This document shows, piece by piece, positions 9,801 to 20,394 of a stretch of 64,000 nucleotides of DNA. Source of the stretch: Aspidiotus rigidus. Lineage: Eukaryota > Arthropoda > Insecta > Hemiptera > Diaspididae. Made by a program: the position numbers and the translations under genes. Position 1 is the stretch's first letter. The number at the start of each line of letters is the position of its first letter. Location: contig JAVHKY010000054.1 in assembly GCA_035079385.1 (NCBI GenBank), positions 5,061,501 to 5,125,500 of the forward strand, given 5' to 3'. A model generated the notes under the pieces. That model made no database searches and had not been told where the DNA came from. It saw only the letters and a list, made by a program, of their open reading frames with translations.

Positions 9801-12253
9801 TTCCATTTACGGCAGTGCCCGAAACTCACTTCTACACATTTGAACCCGCAGCACTACCAGAAAATGAATGTGGCGCTAGCATATCAGGTACTTTCTTCGC
9901 TGAATTGTAAATATTCTACCACCAAAAATTAATAACAGCTTGATTAATCCTTCAAAATTCTGATTTCTAGATTTTTGATGATACAGTTTCCTCCGCAATG
10001 CAATATTATCATGAAAAAGAAAACAATGTAGGCCTACCTGACTGCGAGAAGAATCTGTTGGGCTGCGAAAACACTGTAGCTTTCATGAAGCGGATTCGAC
10101 GCTTAATTGAATGCATGAGTGGAAGGTATCCCAAAAATTCTCTTCGGACTTCAGGTGTTGAGGTAAGACTTTTTGTGCTGTGCTGTCAACTTTGACAAAA
10201 TAAGCGATTAAACTTAGAGTTCCAAATGTTGGTAGCACTGCCGAATTTAGAGGTGATCATGAACAATTCATCATTAGGCCACGGCAAATTTCAGATGCGT
10301 TTTAATCAATTAGAATTTAGTGGTAAAAGAAATTTTGCTCTAAATTTAATTGCTATGTCACCAAATAATTAACTTATAATCAATTCTGACCAGATAAACT
10401 ATTACCTATTCTTTTTCCCCATACTAAAGACGACAGTATTTCCGTTCAGAAGTACCTATGATCACCTCTACATTTTCACCCGCGCAGGTAATTTTGCGAC
10501 GCCTTCTAGCGAAGGTTTAATCGCTTATTTCCCGTTCTAGTCCGAAATAGGAATATTGTAATAAGTTTGTTGGTGCGTCCATTGTTCCATGGATGTAGGT
10601 AGATAGTAATTTGAAGGAAAGTACAATACAGATGCTTTTATTTGTCTCTCATTTTGTCTTTTTTACAAATGGAGACAATCATTGTGTAATTATCATTCTC
10701 ATTGTAGGAAATAAAAAGTTTTTTAGAGTTCCTGGATCAATGGGAAGTGATTTGCGAGCTGGAAAGGGTACAGTTTCTCACTGAAAGCACTTCGTTGGGA
10801 CTGAAAGTGACTTTAAAATCAACCATTGAACTGTACGATTATCTGACCACAAAACATGACTTTAAATACCTCATGACCGCTCGATTAAATCAAGATAATC
10901 TTGAGGTTAGTATATGCAATGGTTTTTGATGCATTTATTACTTCTATAATATCTATTTGTATTATTAAACGTATTACCTATTAATATTATTATTGTTATC
11001 ATTATTCTGTCTAGAAATTCTTTGGTATCGTTAGAGCAGCAGGTGGTAACAATGACCACCCTGACTCCGTCATGTTTGCCTACATTTATAAATTGTTAGG
11101 AGCGTATTTGTTGCTGAAGACAGTAAAAGGAAGCAATGTTGAAAACAATGGTGAGCCTTGATACATGATCTTGTAACAGACAAATCCAAATTATTTTCAT
11201 TTGTAATTCTTTGTATTATATCAGGTGAAGCGCTCACATCTTTTCAAGATTTGATGCAGAATAATGTTCTTGTGAACAAACAGAACCAAGACGCATCAGC
11301 GCGACAAAAGTGGGACATGCAACTCGACCGCATTGTTAATGCGGGAAAGTTGTTTGATTTTCCCGATGATTCTGAATTTTTCACAAACTTGACTGAAGAG
11401 GAATCTGCCGCTCTTATTTATTTGTGTGGATACATTATAAGAAATACTAAGAAATTCACAAATTGTGAAGCCTGTCCTGCTTCACGTCAGTTGAAGGTAA
11501 ACGCAGTTTTGCACGTAAATTAATTGATAAAATAATGCATCAGTGCTTGAGTTTTCCTTGTGAAGCAAACACCTGAGCTTCTTCTCAGCAGTGAAATTCC
11601 TCAATTACGAGAACTTATTGAAACTTTTTGCTCTTGTCGCCTTAAATAGCCACAGGAAAGCCGACGGGGAAATTTTACAGACTCATACAGCTTCGTGATT
11701 ATTACGATGTATTGAAATATCCAAGCGATGCTCTATGTAGTTTATGCATGTTGATTGAAGAAGTCATCCTCACTGAATTGAAAACAGAAAAAGACTTGGG
11801 CCCGGATTCTTTCTTTTCAATCGCTGGGAAATTGGAAGAGAGTTTGGTACCTCTAATTGGTTGTGTAGAACACCAAGAGCAATTCACCAAAAAAGTAAAG
11901 TAGTGAATACATTGAAATATTTTTTTTTCATGAAGCTTTTGTGTACAATTTTCTGTAAAAGTAATACTGCGCTGTTGAGGAAACCAAAAGAATGAAATGA
12001 AAAAAGAGAGACAGTTTTTAATATTTTTGGCAGATTCTTGTATCCTGTAATCTGCGTCATTTCTATCAATTGTTTCTGAGAATTACAAACATTGTTGGCA
12101 CGGTTGTGTAATGATATTGTCTTATTGTTTCAGGTGCTAAACTTCTTTTTAATCATGCGAATGAATTTTATCTGCCGCCAATTCAATAGAAATCTGGCGG
12201 ATCTGGAGAAAAAGAAGAAAGAAAAAATGCACAAAAAAAGTGCTAAGTTGTAA
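3896..12253 (+). CDS. THAP9/P-element-like transposase, multi-exon, with frame conflicts
   Basis: Proposed exons: 3896-4003, 4099-4411, 4496-4615, 4689-4945, 5035-5159, 5701-5845, 8695-9053, 9184-9644, 9732-9887, 9971-10162, 10708-10905, 11015-11150, 11225-11496, about 11650-11894 and 12134-12253 (stop TAA); about 1,070 residues. The N terminus is a THAP finger (CFVPNC, then VCELHF, then AIPSIFP). Next come a duplicated NQQEQ..VHADS stretch, a Cys/Lys-rich segment (CHVCNC) and a coiled region. The RNase-H-like catalytic part shows AIDEMKL (first Asp), VVSDAASWN (second Asp) and DFPHLIKNLRN; the hallmark MNQDxLExFFG appears as LNQDNLE|KFFGIVRAAGGNNDHP. Exons 1-6 and 8-13 join in phase. Conflicts: the frame changes at about 8980 between RRYLKNLK and AIYGFQTGVFDV, the 9053/9184 junction is off by one, and the 11496/11650 junction does not join in phase. 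Either this copy has indels or small exons were missed. Confidence 0.72.
7309..7388. repeat. Short fold-back, family also at 40.7 kb
   Basis: GAGGAGTTATC and GGGCAC on the left pair with GTGCCC and GATAACTCCTC on the right; loop about 25 bp. A related copy with the same end words lies at 40698-40774. Confidence 0.55.
7702..8031. mobile_element. Palindromic insertion with hammerhead-like cores and 12-bp target duplication
   Basis: The outer arms, about 60-70 bp each, are inverted copies (CTCCACCACA...CACTCGACGTTTCGACC and its reverse complement) around about 150 bp of interior. ATAGACACTATT occurs directly on both sides (7690-7701 and 8032-8043), a 12-bp target duplication. Each arm, read outward, contains CTGAAGA, then a short stem (AGGCC...GGTC), then GAAACGTCG. 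This is the order of the conserved core of a hammerhead ribozyme (CUGANGA - stem II - GAAA). There is no ORF. A long target duplication fits target-primed reverse transcription better than a cut-and-paste transposase. A Penelope-like retroelement relic is my best guess. Confidence 0.6.
8060..8220. repeat. Hairpin element enclosing a tRNA-like half
   Basis: About 54-bp arms (8060-8113 and 8167-8220) are inverted copies with only a few mismatches, containing CTCGAGCGAAAAATGTA and its complement. The loop of about 50 bp carries AAAGGCCGCGAGTTCGGATC, which resembles a tRNA anticodon arm followed by T arm/B box (GTTCGNATCCC). A matching A box is not clear. It is non-coding. Confidence 0.6.
8400..8530 (+). 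repeat. GTAGTAGTG-type minisatellite
   Basis: Degenerate trinucleotide-like array (GTAGTAGTGGTATTAAT repeated about twice within GTAGTTGTAGTAG runs). It is low complexity and lies just upstream of transposase exon 7. Confidence 0.6.
10198..10530. mobile_element. MITE in a transposase intron (333 bp)
   Basis: Perfect 16-bp terminal inverted repeats AAATAAGCGATTAAAC (10198-10213) and its complement (10515-10530); a second inner pair, GAGGTGATCATG / ATGATCACCTC, also pairs. It is non-coding and sits in the intron between exons ending at 10162 and starting at 10708. Confidence 0.65.
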
Positions 12254-12492
12254 TTTTTCGGTGCTTGTGACGTTTATTTCTCGAAGTTGAAATTATTCTA
12301 GAAAATAAGTATTTACTGAAGAGGGAAAAGGTGAATGTTGATGCGTTTCCGTTTATTTTCCTGAAAAACCTAATTATTGTTATATTATTGTGATTCCATG
12401 AGAAAGTCGGTCTTTGAAAATACCACTTACTCAGTATCTTATTCTACTTCGTTATTTATTTTGTTTTGTGCTATTTTGTTCAATCGATGTAT

Positions 12493-12750
12493 TACCGTAT
12501 TCTCTGGAATATAAGACGCACTTTTTTACCGAATTTCCGAGCTCTAAAATTGGGGTGCGTCTTGCATTCAAGCGCATCTTGCATTCGAGTGATGAAATGA
12601 ACTGTGGAAAAATAATTTTGGAAGGGCTGTGTTACTGACGCTCTAGATGGGTCCAAAGACGACCTGCTCTCGGAAGAAGCCTACAGCGGTAATGATTCCT
12701 CCTCTTCAAGCGATGATGACCCTAACGACCCTTCAAGTGGAGAGTCATAA
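12493..12750 (+). pseudogene. Internally deleted pogo/Tigger-like transposon remnant
   Basis: The left end reads TACCGTATTCTCTGGAATAT followed by AAGACGCAC, a terminal sequence typical of pogo-like mariner relatives, and the motif GCGTCTTGCATTC recurs inside. At 12637-12750 a short frame encodes DALDGSKDDLLSEE followed by a Ser/Asp-rich tail and a stop, like the acidic C terminus of pogo-type transposases. Everything between the terminal repeat and the last about 38 codons is deleted. It lies inside the right arm of the P-type element. Confidence 0.5.
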
Positions 12751-13870
12751 TCATAAAACTCTGAGCGGGCCAATGCAATTTTAGTTGTTTTACTATGAAA
12801 ATTATTATTTCTTGTCGAGTGATACAGATTTTGGAGTTTCGGGTCTATTTGATGAATGAAAGGGTGTAGTGTTACAAAAATTATCAGTTGTGAGACGTGA
12901 ATATGGAGATTTTTGACTTCTACATCTATTTTCATGAATGATGAGTATCAATTTTTGAACGCAAAGGGAATCATATTTCATGTAAGTCGTTTTACGTATC
13001 TTGAGGCCAATGTGTTCCTCATTGAGTATTTACTCCATAATCTGAAGCGGTTTAAGAAAAGACTGGTTACAACATTGATACCATACTATATTCTCAGGAA
13101 TTGAGCAAAACTTAGTAAATTTCTTGTAAAATACTCGTTGACAAGTCCGTGAGTAGCCTTTTTTTTGCTTAAAACTTCGACATAGCATAAATAAAACATT
13201 ATTTTTTGGCTACATCATACGTTGAAAACATCTGGAAAGATGCATTTCATATTTTCCGTGAAATGGAGCTGAAGTCTGGGTACACGTCTATGAGACATCA
13301 GGCCAGATGTAGGTATTTTATTTTTCTCGTGGTGTTTTAGTTATGGTGCCATCATTGTACAAATATCGTAGACAATACAGGAACTTCATTTGATGACCAT
13401 AATTATTCTCAAACAAAATAAAGTAATATGAATTTTATTTCTAGTCTTAAGGAATTTATCGGAAATATCTTTAAATACATGAAATGAACGTACCTATCTT
13501 ATCGAAGAGAGTAAGGGAAAATGATAGTTTCTTGAACTGACTTAGTGCCGCTCACTTTAAGGAATTGTCATGCACTCAAAATTGTTGGGCTCTACCAAAT
13601 TATCACTTCATGATGATGAATATCTGTGGAGAACATCTACAGGCCGCTTGAAAATGATGTGGGAAACAAAGATGGAAATAACGAAAGCTTATTCTCTTAA
13701 TCCTCTTTGCCTATTGATAAGACAAAGACGCCACGGTAAGACATGTAAATGAGTTATTATCTGTGATCAGGAGTCAAAACTAATATTTGAGGCTGGCTTG
13801 AAAGTACTATTGCTTTCCAGACAAAGGATAATTTGCAAAGCAAATTCAACCTGCTTCTAATTACTGTAGA
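12751..13870 (+). other. Right arm of the P-type element, no clear gene
   Basis: AT-rich sequence with exon-like pieces but no recognisable protein. A frame around 13205-13310 (ATSYVENIWKDAF) and one at 13570-13735 end near GT dinucleotides but match nothing I know. I leave them unannotated. Confidence 0.4.
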
Positions 13871-14200
13871 AAATGAAACATCAATACAAATGTTATCTAA
13901 AAGAAATGAACTGGCTCGAAAATGCAACTGTATTCCACATAGAAGGGCTCATTACAACGGAAATTTCACAAAATTCAAATTTGATTCCAACAATTTTTTC
14001 TTTAACGTGCGTATTTTTGAAGCTACGTGCTTCTAATCACCCGAAGAAAATGAAACATCAATAGGAACGTTAATTATAAGAAATGTAATGGCTCGAAAAT
14101 GCAACTTTCTTCCCCACAGAAGGGCTCATTCCAACGGAAATTTCACAAACTTCAAATTCGATTCTTACAATTTTTTCTCTAAAATGCGTATTTTTTGAGA
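13871..14200. repeat. Tandem duplication in the right subterminal region, period 176 bp
   Basis: AAAATGAAACATCAATA at 13871 recurs at 14047; both units continue with GGCTCGAAAATGCAACT, AGAAGGGCTCATT and CAACGGAAATTTCACAAA. The second unit is also the part that pairs, inverted, with the left subterminal region (about 3440-3530). Confidence 0.7.
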
Positions 14201-14341
14201 AAATAGAAGTAATTGAAATATTTTCCATAAGACCCTATGTAAAAGTCCTACACCTATTTTATCAACATCTATCACAGTCGCGCCTAGCGGACAACCGCGA
14301 ACTAACGGAAATGTGTTTCGCGTTCACCTGTAAAACTTCGC

Positions 14342-14373
14342 GAGTGATCTAACTATATCCCTTCAGTAGACTG
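14342..14373 (-). repeat. P-type element right terminal inverted repeat
   Basis: Reverse complement starts CAGTCTACTGAAGGGATA, matching the left end. Subterminal homology extends inward to about 14120. Its last two bases (TG) coincide with the first two of the copia LTR. Confidence 0.75.
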
Positions 14374-14753
14374 TATAATCGACTAATCAGAGGATATTCC
14401 GTAGATCAACTGTTCCAAATTTAAACACGACAGTACACACACACCAATAAAACAACCCCGATTTATTTACATTATTTTTACATTTTACCGGTTCACGCAT
14501 TACATCGATGCAATGAATAAATATGATGATGTACGATATATATATAACTGAATTATAGGTTTTAATTATAAATATTAATCATTACGATAATCACGAAGCA
14601 ATTAATTAATTCACGGAGAATACTTGATACGACCCTTTCTACTATATAACGACGAACTGAAAAACTAACACGATAAAGATAGTACCGCTAAAAAGTACCG
14701 TTACATTTTTGTTTATTTACCGAATTGGCTTTACGACATAAACAATTTTCTCA
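14372..14753 (-). repeat. copia 3' LTR
   Basis: Begins TG on the plus strand and ends CTCA. The purine-rich GAGGGGGA (minus strand, 14754-14761) directly inside is the polypurine tract. The outer edge is TGTATAATCG versus TGAAGAAATAATCG in the other LTR. Confidence 0.88.
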
Positions 14754-14855
14754 TCCCCCTCTAAATAAACAACCAAGTTCTAAAAATGAACAATTAAGTT
14801 CAAAATAAATATTATGCAATTACAAAACAAACGATCAAAAATTCATTAACATTCA

Positions 14856-17430
14856 CTAACATTCATTAAAAACCATACGAGACAACGATTCTAACGTAGC
14901 CCTTGTGACTGCTTTAGTTAAGATGTTGGCTTGCTGGTGCGCCGAACTGACTTTAATGAGTTTGAATTCTTTAGATTCAAAATACTGTTTGGTAAATAGA
15001 TAGGACGTGCGGATGTGGCGAATTGAGTGCGAATCCAAGGTGCTAGCCATTGCAATCGCTGAGCTCGAATCGCAATAGACTGTAATATTTGTAATATTGA
15101 TCGACAATAATTCTTGGATAAAGTTTCGGATACCTAAGCAAATCTTAATTGACATGTGAATCGCTATATACTCAGCTACAGCTGACGAGTCGGTGTTCTC
15201 CGGCTGAGCGCGAGTCTTCCAGCAGACCGCATCTCCGAATAGTTTAATTATGCTGCCTGAAGTTGACTTTCTTCCTGTTTCATTAACAAATGACGCGTCG
15301 GTGAATACGCTCAATATTTCATCATTGTTGCTGTTAAATCTCAGTTTCTTCGTTTTCGTTCCCTGTAGATATCTCAGGATCCGTTTTCCTATCGCAAAGT
15401 GTTCTTCGGATGGGTTACTCTGAACTCTGCTGAGTTCATTTGTTATGAAGCTGATATCTGGCCTTGTTCCGGCTGCAATATAAGCTAAACTGCCGACTAA
15501 TGATCTGAATGGTTTCTTTGTCGCTTCACCATTGCTTCTTATAATTTTAACTCCTGGTTCCGCAGGCGTAGATACCGGATTGCAATTCTGTAGCCCAAAT
15601 CGCTTCACGACGTTACTGATGTATTCTTCTTGATCTAACAGATAATCATCTTCGTCTCTTGTTATTCTGATGCCCAAGAATTTTTTCGGCTCACCTAGGT
15701 CTTTGATATCGACACGACTACCAATAAAATTCGTTATTTTCTCCATATCATCATTCGAATCTGCTAGAACTAGAAAATCGTCTACATAGACCAAAACTAT
15801 CATTTTTCCATCATCTGATTTATACACACACGGATCTGTAATCAATCTTTTCAAACCATATTCCTTCAGCAGTTTGTCGACGATTTCATACCACGCCTTC
15901 GCCGACGTTACTAAGCCGTATATTGATTTTTCTAGTTTCCAGTAAAAGTTATTTCTATCACCCTCAATTCCGTCAGGGATTTCGATGTAGGCGGGATAAT
16001 CTATATTAGCGTGTAAGAACGCTGTTTCCACGTCAATCTGCTTAATCTTCTTATTAAATTTACGGGCTAAAGCTATCATTATTTTTACCGTTTCAATTTT
16101 AGGAACTGGCAAATAGATTTCTGATAGTTCGTGAGAAACCTCGTCCATATAACCACGAATGACTAATCTCGCCTTGTAAATTGTTTCATAATCTTTGCCT
16201 GTCTTCTTGGTATACACCCACTTGGCATCCATTACTTTGACTTCACTAGTATTTCTGCGGACATTCTTAAACACTTTATGCTTATTAAAGGATTTTACCT
16301 CTTTTTGCATGGCTTTTATCCATTGCTCCGCCTCTGGACCTCTTATTGCTTCATTATATGTCTCAGGGACTGTGAGGTCACGATTTACTTCGTATACTTC
16401 AATTCGGGTTTCATTTATTTCAACTGTATCGGAATCTGATTCGTTATTCTCATTCACCATTGGCCTTGATTCATTGGCTGCGCGAACCTCATCGTAACTA
16501 CCTGAACTACCTGCCATATCTCGATACAAAATATTTTCATTTATATCAGCGTTACGTATCTCATCTAATTTACCAGTTATTAAATCATAAACTTTATATC
16601 CAGTTTCAGTATTACCCACGTAGATCATCGTATATGAGCGCGGATCAAGCTTATTCTTATTCCTTGTTTCATCATAAACACTGATCGCACATCCAAATAT
16701 TGCTAATTTTGATACATCTGGTTTATGACCTCGCCATAACCTAAATCTAGTTTTAAAATTTGTTGAAGAGCTCACCGTACGATTTATCAAGTGATTCGCG
16801 TGTTCAAGCGCTATTGGCCACATCGACCTCTTGATTCCGCTATGAAACATCAATGCTCTTGTTATTTCCATCAAAATGCCATTATATTTTTCTGCAGTAC
16901 CATATATTATGTTGGCTTATCTGCGTTTCGGCATACTGGATTTGAATTCCTTTCTTACGACAAAATTCTGTCAACAAACCTGACTTAAATTCTCCGCCAC
17001 GGTCGCATCTCAGCTTCTTTACTCGTTTTCCGTGCATTGTGTAGGCTGCTCTAACATAATCTTTGAACGCTTCAGCAACGTCCGATTTTCTATCTAACAA
17101 GAAACAAACAGCGTACCGCGAGTAATCGTCTATGACCGTATATACGTACTGTTTTGGAAAAGTATCTGTTGGTTTCGGCGATATTTCTAATAAATCACAG
17201 TGTAGTATTTCTAATACATCTTTTGCTCGTTCTCGGACTGCGCTATATTTCTTTCTGTGCATCTTTGCTTCTTTGCATACAACACAAAATTCATTAACTG
17301 ATTTAAAGTTCAATTTATCCATACCTATGGTTTCTTCCTTCAGTTTCTCCAGATACTGGTAGTTCAGATGGCCAAATCTAGCATGCCATTTCTTCATTTC
17401 CTCAATATTGGTGGTCATTTCGTATGCCAT
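14856..17430 (-). pseudogene. pol: copia pol: integrase, reverse transcriptase, RNase H (frameshifted)
   Basis: Two minus-strand frames make up one pol. 17430-16882 holds the integrase zinc finger (WHARFGHL, CVVCKEAK) and catalytic region (LHCDL, VIDDYSRY, LRCDRGGEF). Near 16905 the frame slips: the continuation AEKYNGILMEITRALMFHSG is in another frame that runs to 14856. That frame carries the C-terminal integrase region, then reverse transcriptase (KWVYTKKTG, QIDVETAFLHA, catalytic VYVDD) and RNase H (SVFTDASF, SSAVAEYIA, YCDSSSAIAM). A stop-containing segment (17431-17592) separates it from the protease. Domain order gag-PR-IN-RT-RH is that of Ty1/copia. The RT looks intact; the lesions lie in the protease-integrase linker and integrase. 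Confidence 0.88.
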
Positions 17431-17592
17431 CTTTTATTCACCGCAGACTTTTCTAAAATTCATAAGAATCAAACCATTTTTAACATAACCTGTTTGTATT
17501 GTCGTCCTTGTCTTTGGATCCATCACAATCGCAGTTTCTCCTTCCGCTTCTATTCAACCAGCTTTCATTATTCGCGTCATTGAGATTATATT

Positions 17593-19092
17593 TCAACCTA
17601 TTTCTGGGGCATATAAAACATCCTCAAGCGTTACATCTATATTATTATTGCTAATTAAATCTATTTTGCCACTCATATTAGCTTTCACCGATTGTCCTTC
17701 TTTCGCGATTTTAATATCAATATTTTTGCACTTAGTGTCTCTTAGATTTTCAGCTTGGATAGAAATGTGATCCGTAGCACCTGAATCTAACATAGCTTCA
17801 ATATTATCATTGTTTACGTTATTCACCACTTTTTCACTAGAAAAACATGTATGACGGCTCACAAATGAGCTCACATGATCACCATTATTTACGTTACGAT
17901 TTTCTGATTGATTTTTATTCACGGTGTCACCATCATATTTAGGACAAAATCTACCAATGTGACCTGTGTCACCGCACCGGTAGCAACGTCTTGGTGCATT
18001 CACATTATTACCGAATCGATTACCATTACTATTGTCACGATTATAATTTCCGCGTCCATAATTGCCATAATTATTATAACCATTACCACTACTACTATTA
18101 CGATTATTATACGAGTTACCATAGCGATTATTAACTGAATTATTACTAGTGTAACGACCACGATTACTATATGAATTGAATCTGCTTCCTCGACCTCTCA
18201 AATTTCCTGGCTTTCTGAATGCTGGGTAACTTGATTTCTGTTCCATACTGGATGTAGATTGCATTCCCATTGCTGTGCGAGTTACTGTTGGTGGTGCTGA
18301 TTTTCCGCCGTTTTTCTTCCTGATTGCATATTCTGTTAATAGTGCCGATTTCACTTCTGGTACTGAATATTCTCTGTGGGTGCCCATCACATTGAAGCTT
18401 CCTACGATGTTTCTCCAACTTTCTGGTAGAGTGGATAGTAGAGTTCTGGCTGAGAGCTGCGTTGACATTCCTTCTCCAAGCGATATTAGTTGCGATGTAA
18501 GACCTTCGAATTTGGCTATGTGTTCAACCATATTTCCATTATCTTCATAGCACAAGTTTTGGAGTTCGTTGAATATTACACTCACAGATGCTGACCCTGA
18601 TTTCTCGTAGATTGAATCTAATATTTTGAATATCTCGATGGGTGTTGAACTGTTCCCAATTTCAATTATTCGTTGATCGTCCATTCTTTCACAGATTATC
18701 TCCATCGCGTTTCCAACTCTCGTTTTGTATTGGTCTTTTCTTTCTTGCGACCATGTTGCATCTGGCTCCTCCAATACTTCAGCTAACTTCCTTGATCTCA
18801 GTAGGATTTGAATTCTCTTCTTCCAAGGCGGGTAATTTATTCCACGGAAGATATGTTTCTCTTCAGTTTTATTTTCCATTATGAACGGCTGTATATTAAC
18901 TTCCAAATTTTCCAAAAATATTTCCTTTGTAGTAGTGCCGGTTTCTGCTTGATTGGCTACGTGCTGTTGCTCAACAGCTGAGTCTTCGCTCTCGAGTGCT
19001 TCCGTTGCTAGACTTGTCTTAGCTTGCCGCTTCTTTTGTTTCTTACGTTTTCGCTTTGGTATATCCCGGTCCAGACTTTTTCCGGATCTCAA
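17593..19092 (-). CDS. gag: copia gag with zinc knuckle and start of protease
   Basis: 499 codons read from 19092 to a stop at 17593. The N terminus is Lys/Arg-rich and Gln/Glu-rich; the copia gag domain follows (GINYPPWKKRI, LSTLPESW). Next is a long Asn/Gly/Arg/Tyr-rich low-complexity tract (about residues 300-370) and a CCHC knuckle CYRCGDTGHIGRFC. After it the aspartic protease motif MLDSGATDHIS begins. The frame stops after LEDVLYAPEIG, within the protease, where an intact element would read on. The long NGNYN-type repeat produces the ACC/ATT low-complexity DNA seen on the plus strand at about 17.95-18.16 kb. Confidence 0.85.
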   Translation of the reverse strand: MRSGKSLDRDIPKRKRKKQKKRQAKTSLATEALESEDSAVEQQHVANQAETGTTTKEIFLENLEVNIQPFIMENKTEEKHIFRGINYPPWKKRIQILLRSRKLAEVLEEPDATWSQERKDQYKTRVGNAMEIICERMDDQRIIEIGNSSTPIEIFKILDSIYEKSGSASVSVIFNELQNLCYEDNGNMVEHIAKFEGLTSQLISLGEGMSTQLSARTLLSTLPESWRNIVGSFNVMGTHREYSVPEVKSALLTEYAIRKKNGGKSAPPTVTRTAMGMQSTSSMEQKSSYPAFRKPGNLRGRGSRFNSYSNRGRYTSNNSVNNRYGNSYNNRNSSSGNGYNNYGNYGRGNYNRDNSNGNRFGNNVNAPRRCYRCGDTGHIGRFCPKYDGDTVNKNQSENRNVNNGDHVSSFVSRHTCFSSEKVVNNVNNDNIEAMLDSGATDHISIQAENLRDTKCKNIDIKIAKEGQSVKANMSGKIDLISNNNIDVTLEDVLYAPEIG

Positions 19093-19121
19093 TGTGGGTG
19101 GAATTTTGATTGCTTCTTAGA

Positions 19122-19139
19122 ACCAGCGCGACGCTACCA
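19122..19139 (-). other. copia primer-binding site
   Basis: On the minus strand TGGTAGCGTCGCGCTGGT starts immediately after the 5' LTR (19140-19525). TGG complements the CCA end of a tRNA, and the following bases would complement an acceptor stem. I cannot name the tRNA with confidence. Confidence 0.6.
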
Positions 19140-19525
19140 TGAAGAAATAATCGACTAATCAGAGGATATTCCGTAGATCAACTGTTCCAAATTTAAACAC
19201 GACAGTACACACACACCAATAAAACAACCCCGATTTATTTACATTATTTTTACATTTTACCGGTTCACGCATTACATCGATGCAATGAATAAATATGATG
19301 ATGTACGATATATATATAACTGAATTATAGGTTTTAATTATAAATATTAATCATTACGATAATCACGAAGCAATTAATTAATTCACGGAGAATACTTGAT
19401 ACGACCCTTTCTACTATATGACGACGTACTGAAAAACTAACACGATAAAGATAGTACCGCTAAAAAGTACCGTTACATTTTTGTTTATTTACCGAATTGG
19501 CTTTACGACATAAACAATTTTCTCA
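19140..19525 (-). repeat. copia 5' LTR
   Basis: Bounded by TGAAGAAATAATCG and TTTTCTCA on the plus strand; internally identical to 14375-14753 except for two substitutions. It contains CAATAAAACAACC and several AT-rich stretches; I did not assign a promoter. Confidence 0.88.
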
Positions 19526-20390
19526 GTAACTCATCAGTTCTCCTGATTATGCTTTTGTACTTATAATATACGTTATTTCATTTTTATCCGTTATTTCATT
19601 TTTATCCGAAAGAAATATTGAAATTAACGTTGAATTTTGTTGAAAAAATTGTCTACATCACATTTCCTCTCTAATAATGTATAATACATGAATAGGTACA
19701 CTGTTCATACTTACGTAGCATAATATTGAAAAAGTGTTGGTGAGATACTATAGTACTCTCCTTTTCATTTATTAGTCGTATATTTGCACTCATAGTAAAT
19801 ACCGGTACGTGAAAAAGAAAAACAAAGGGTGAAGTATTCTTATTCGTTGTGTATCAAAAACGGAAAGAAAATAAAATAATATAAGATTCTACGCAGTGAG
19901 TTCTCTGATATGTGCTGTAATTTCTAAGAAATGTTGAGATACTAGTACACTTTCAGCTCTCCTCATATTGTATGTACTTATTATTTTTATTAGCGTCCAC
20001 TCATTCTATTCAGGTAGAGTAAGGTTGAGTACCTACAGAAGCCCGCAGCGTACGTGTGTATCGAGTTTTAATTGTATGAATCGGGATTAATCTCAATCTT
20101 ATGATAATAAGTTTCCTGAGAAGTCCACTCAATTCTGAACTAATAGAAGGTTCTATACCGTCCTCTTCATCTACCTACTGAAACAGTAAAAACGTAACGA
20201 ATTTCTAAATTATTCTTTTACAAATTAATGAAGAGGAGCGTTAGTATTTACTTACACTTTAACAGTTTATTTACAGACTTCATAAGTTACTTAACCTAAA
20301 TGACTGATTTGTAGAATAGTTCGAGCCTACGCTAGGTGAATGAAATTACAAGGGTAAGCTCGAACTCTACAAAGCCCGTAAATATTATTA
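19526..20390. other. Gene-free stretch
   Basis: AT-rich sequence with no recognisable coding region; short direct repeat CGTTATTTCATTTTTATCCG near 19.57 kb. Confidence 0.4.
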
Positions 20391-20394
20391 AATT

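Larger units (their letters stand above)
3276..14373 (+). mobile_element. P-superfamily (THAP-transposase) DNA transposon, about 11.1 kb
   Basis: The element is bounded by 32-bp terminal inverted repeats beginning CAGTCTACT (one mismatch), close in length to the 31-bp repeats known for Drosophila P. Inside these, homology between the two ends continues, more diverged, for about 250 bp. The interior encodes a multi-exon THAP/P-type transposase from 3896 to 12253. The eight bases before the left end are GGTAAGTA, an 8-bp candidate target site; the right copy cannot be seen because a copia LTR starts exactly at the right terminus. The element has been invaded by smaller repeats (7.3, 7.7, 8.07, 10.2 and 12.5 kb). 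Intact ends but a few frame conflicts suggest a fairly recent but probably inactive copy. Confidence 0.75.
14372..19525 (-). mobile_element. Ty1/copia LTR retrotransposon, full length, minus strand
   Basis: About 5.15 kb with two LTRs, primer-binding site, polypurine tract, gag and copia-order pol (protease, integrase, reverse transcriptase, RNase H). Across about 379 aligned bases the LTRs differ at two positions (near 14648 and 14655 versus the right copy) plus a small length change at the outer edge, so insertion is recent. The flanks TAGAC (left) and GTAAC (right) are not an exact target duplication. The coding region has at least one stop or shift between protease and integrase and one frameshift inside integrase, so this copy is probably not autonomous. 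Confidence 0.9.

Noticed and set aside
13570..13752. Exon-like 60-codon frame followed by a GTAAGA donor
   Set aside because: No acceptor-phase partner or family match; kept only as a note in the right arm of the P-type element.
17908..18138. Plus-strand Ile/Thr-rich frame
   Set aside because: Antisense of the Asn/Gly-rich tract of copia gag.
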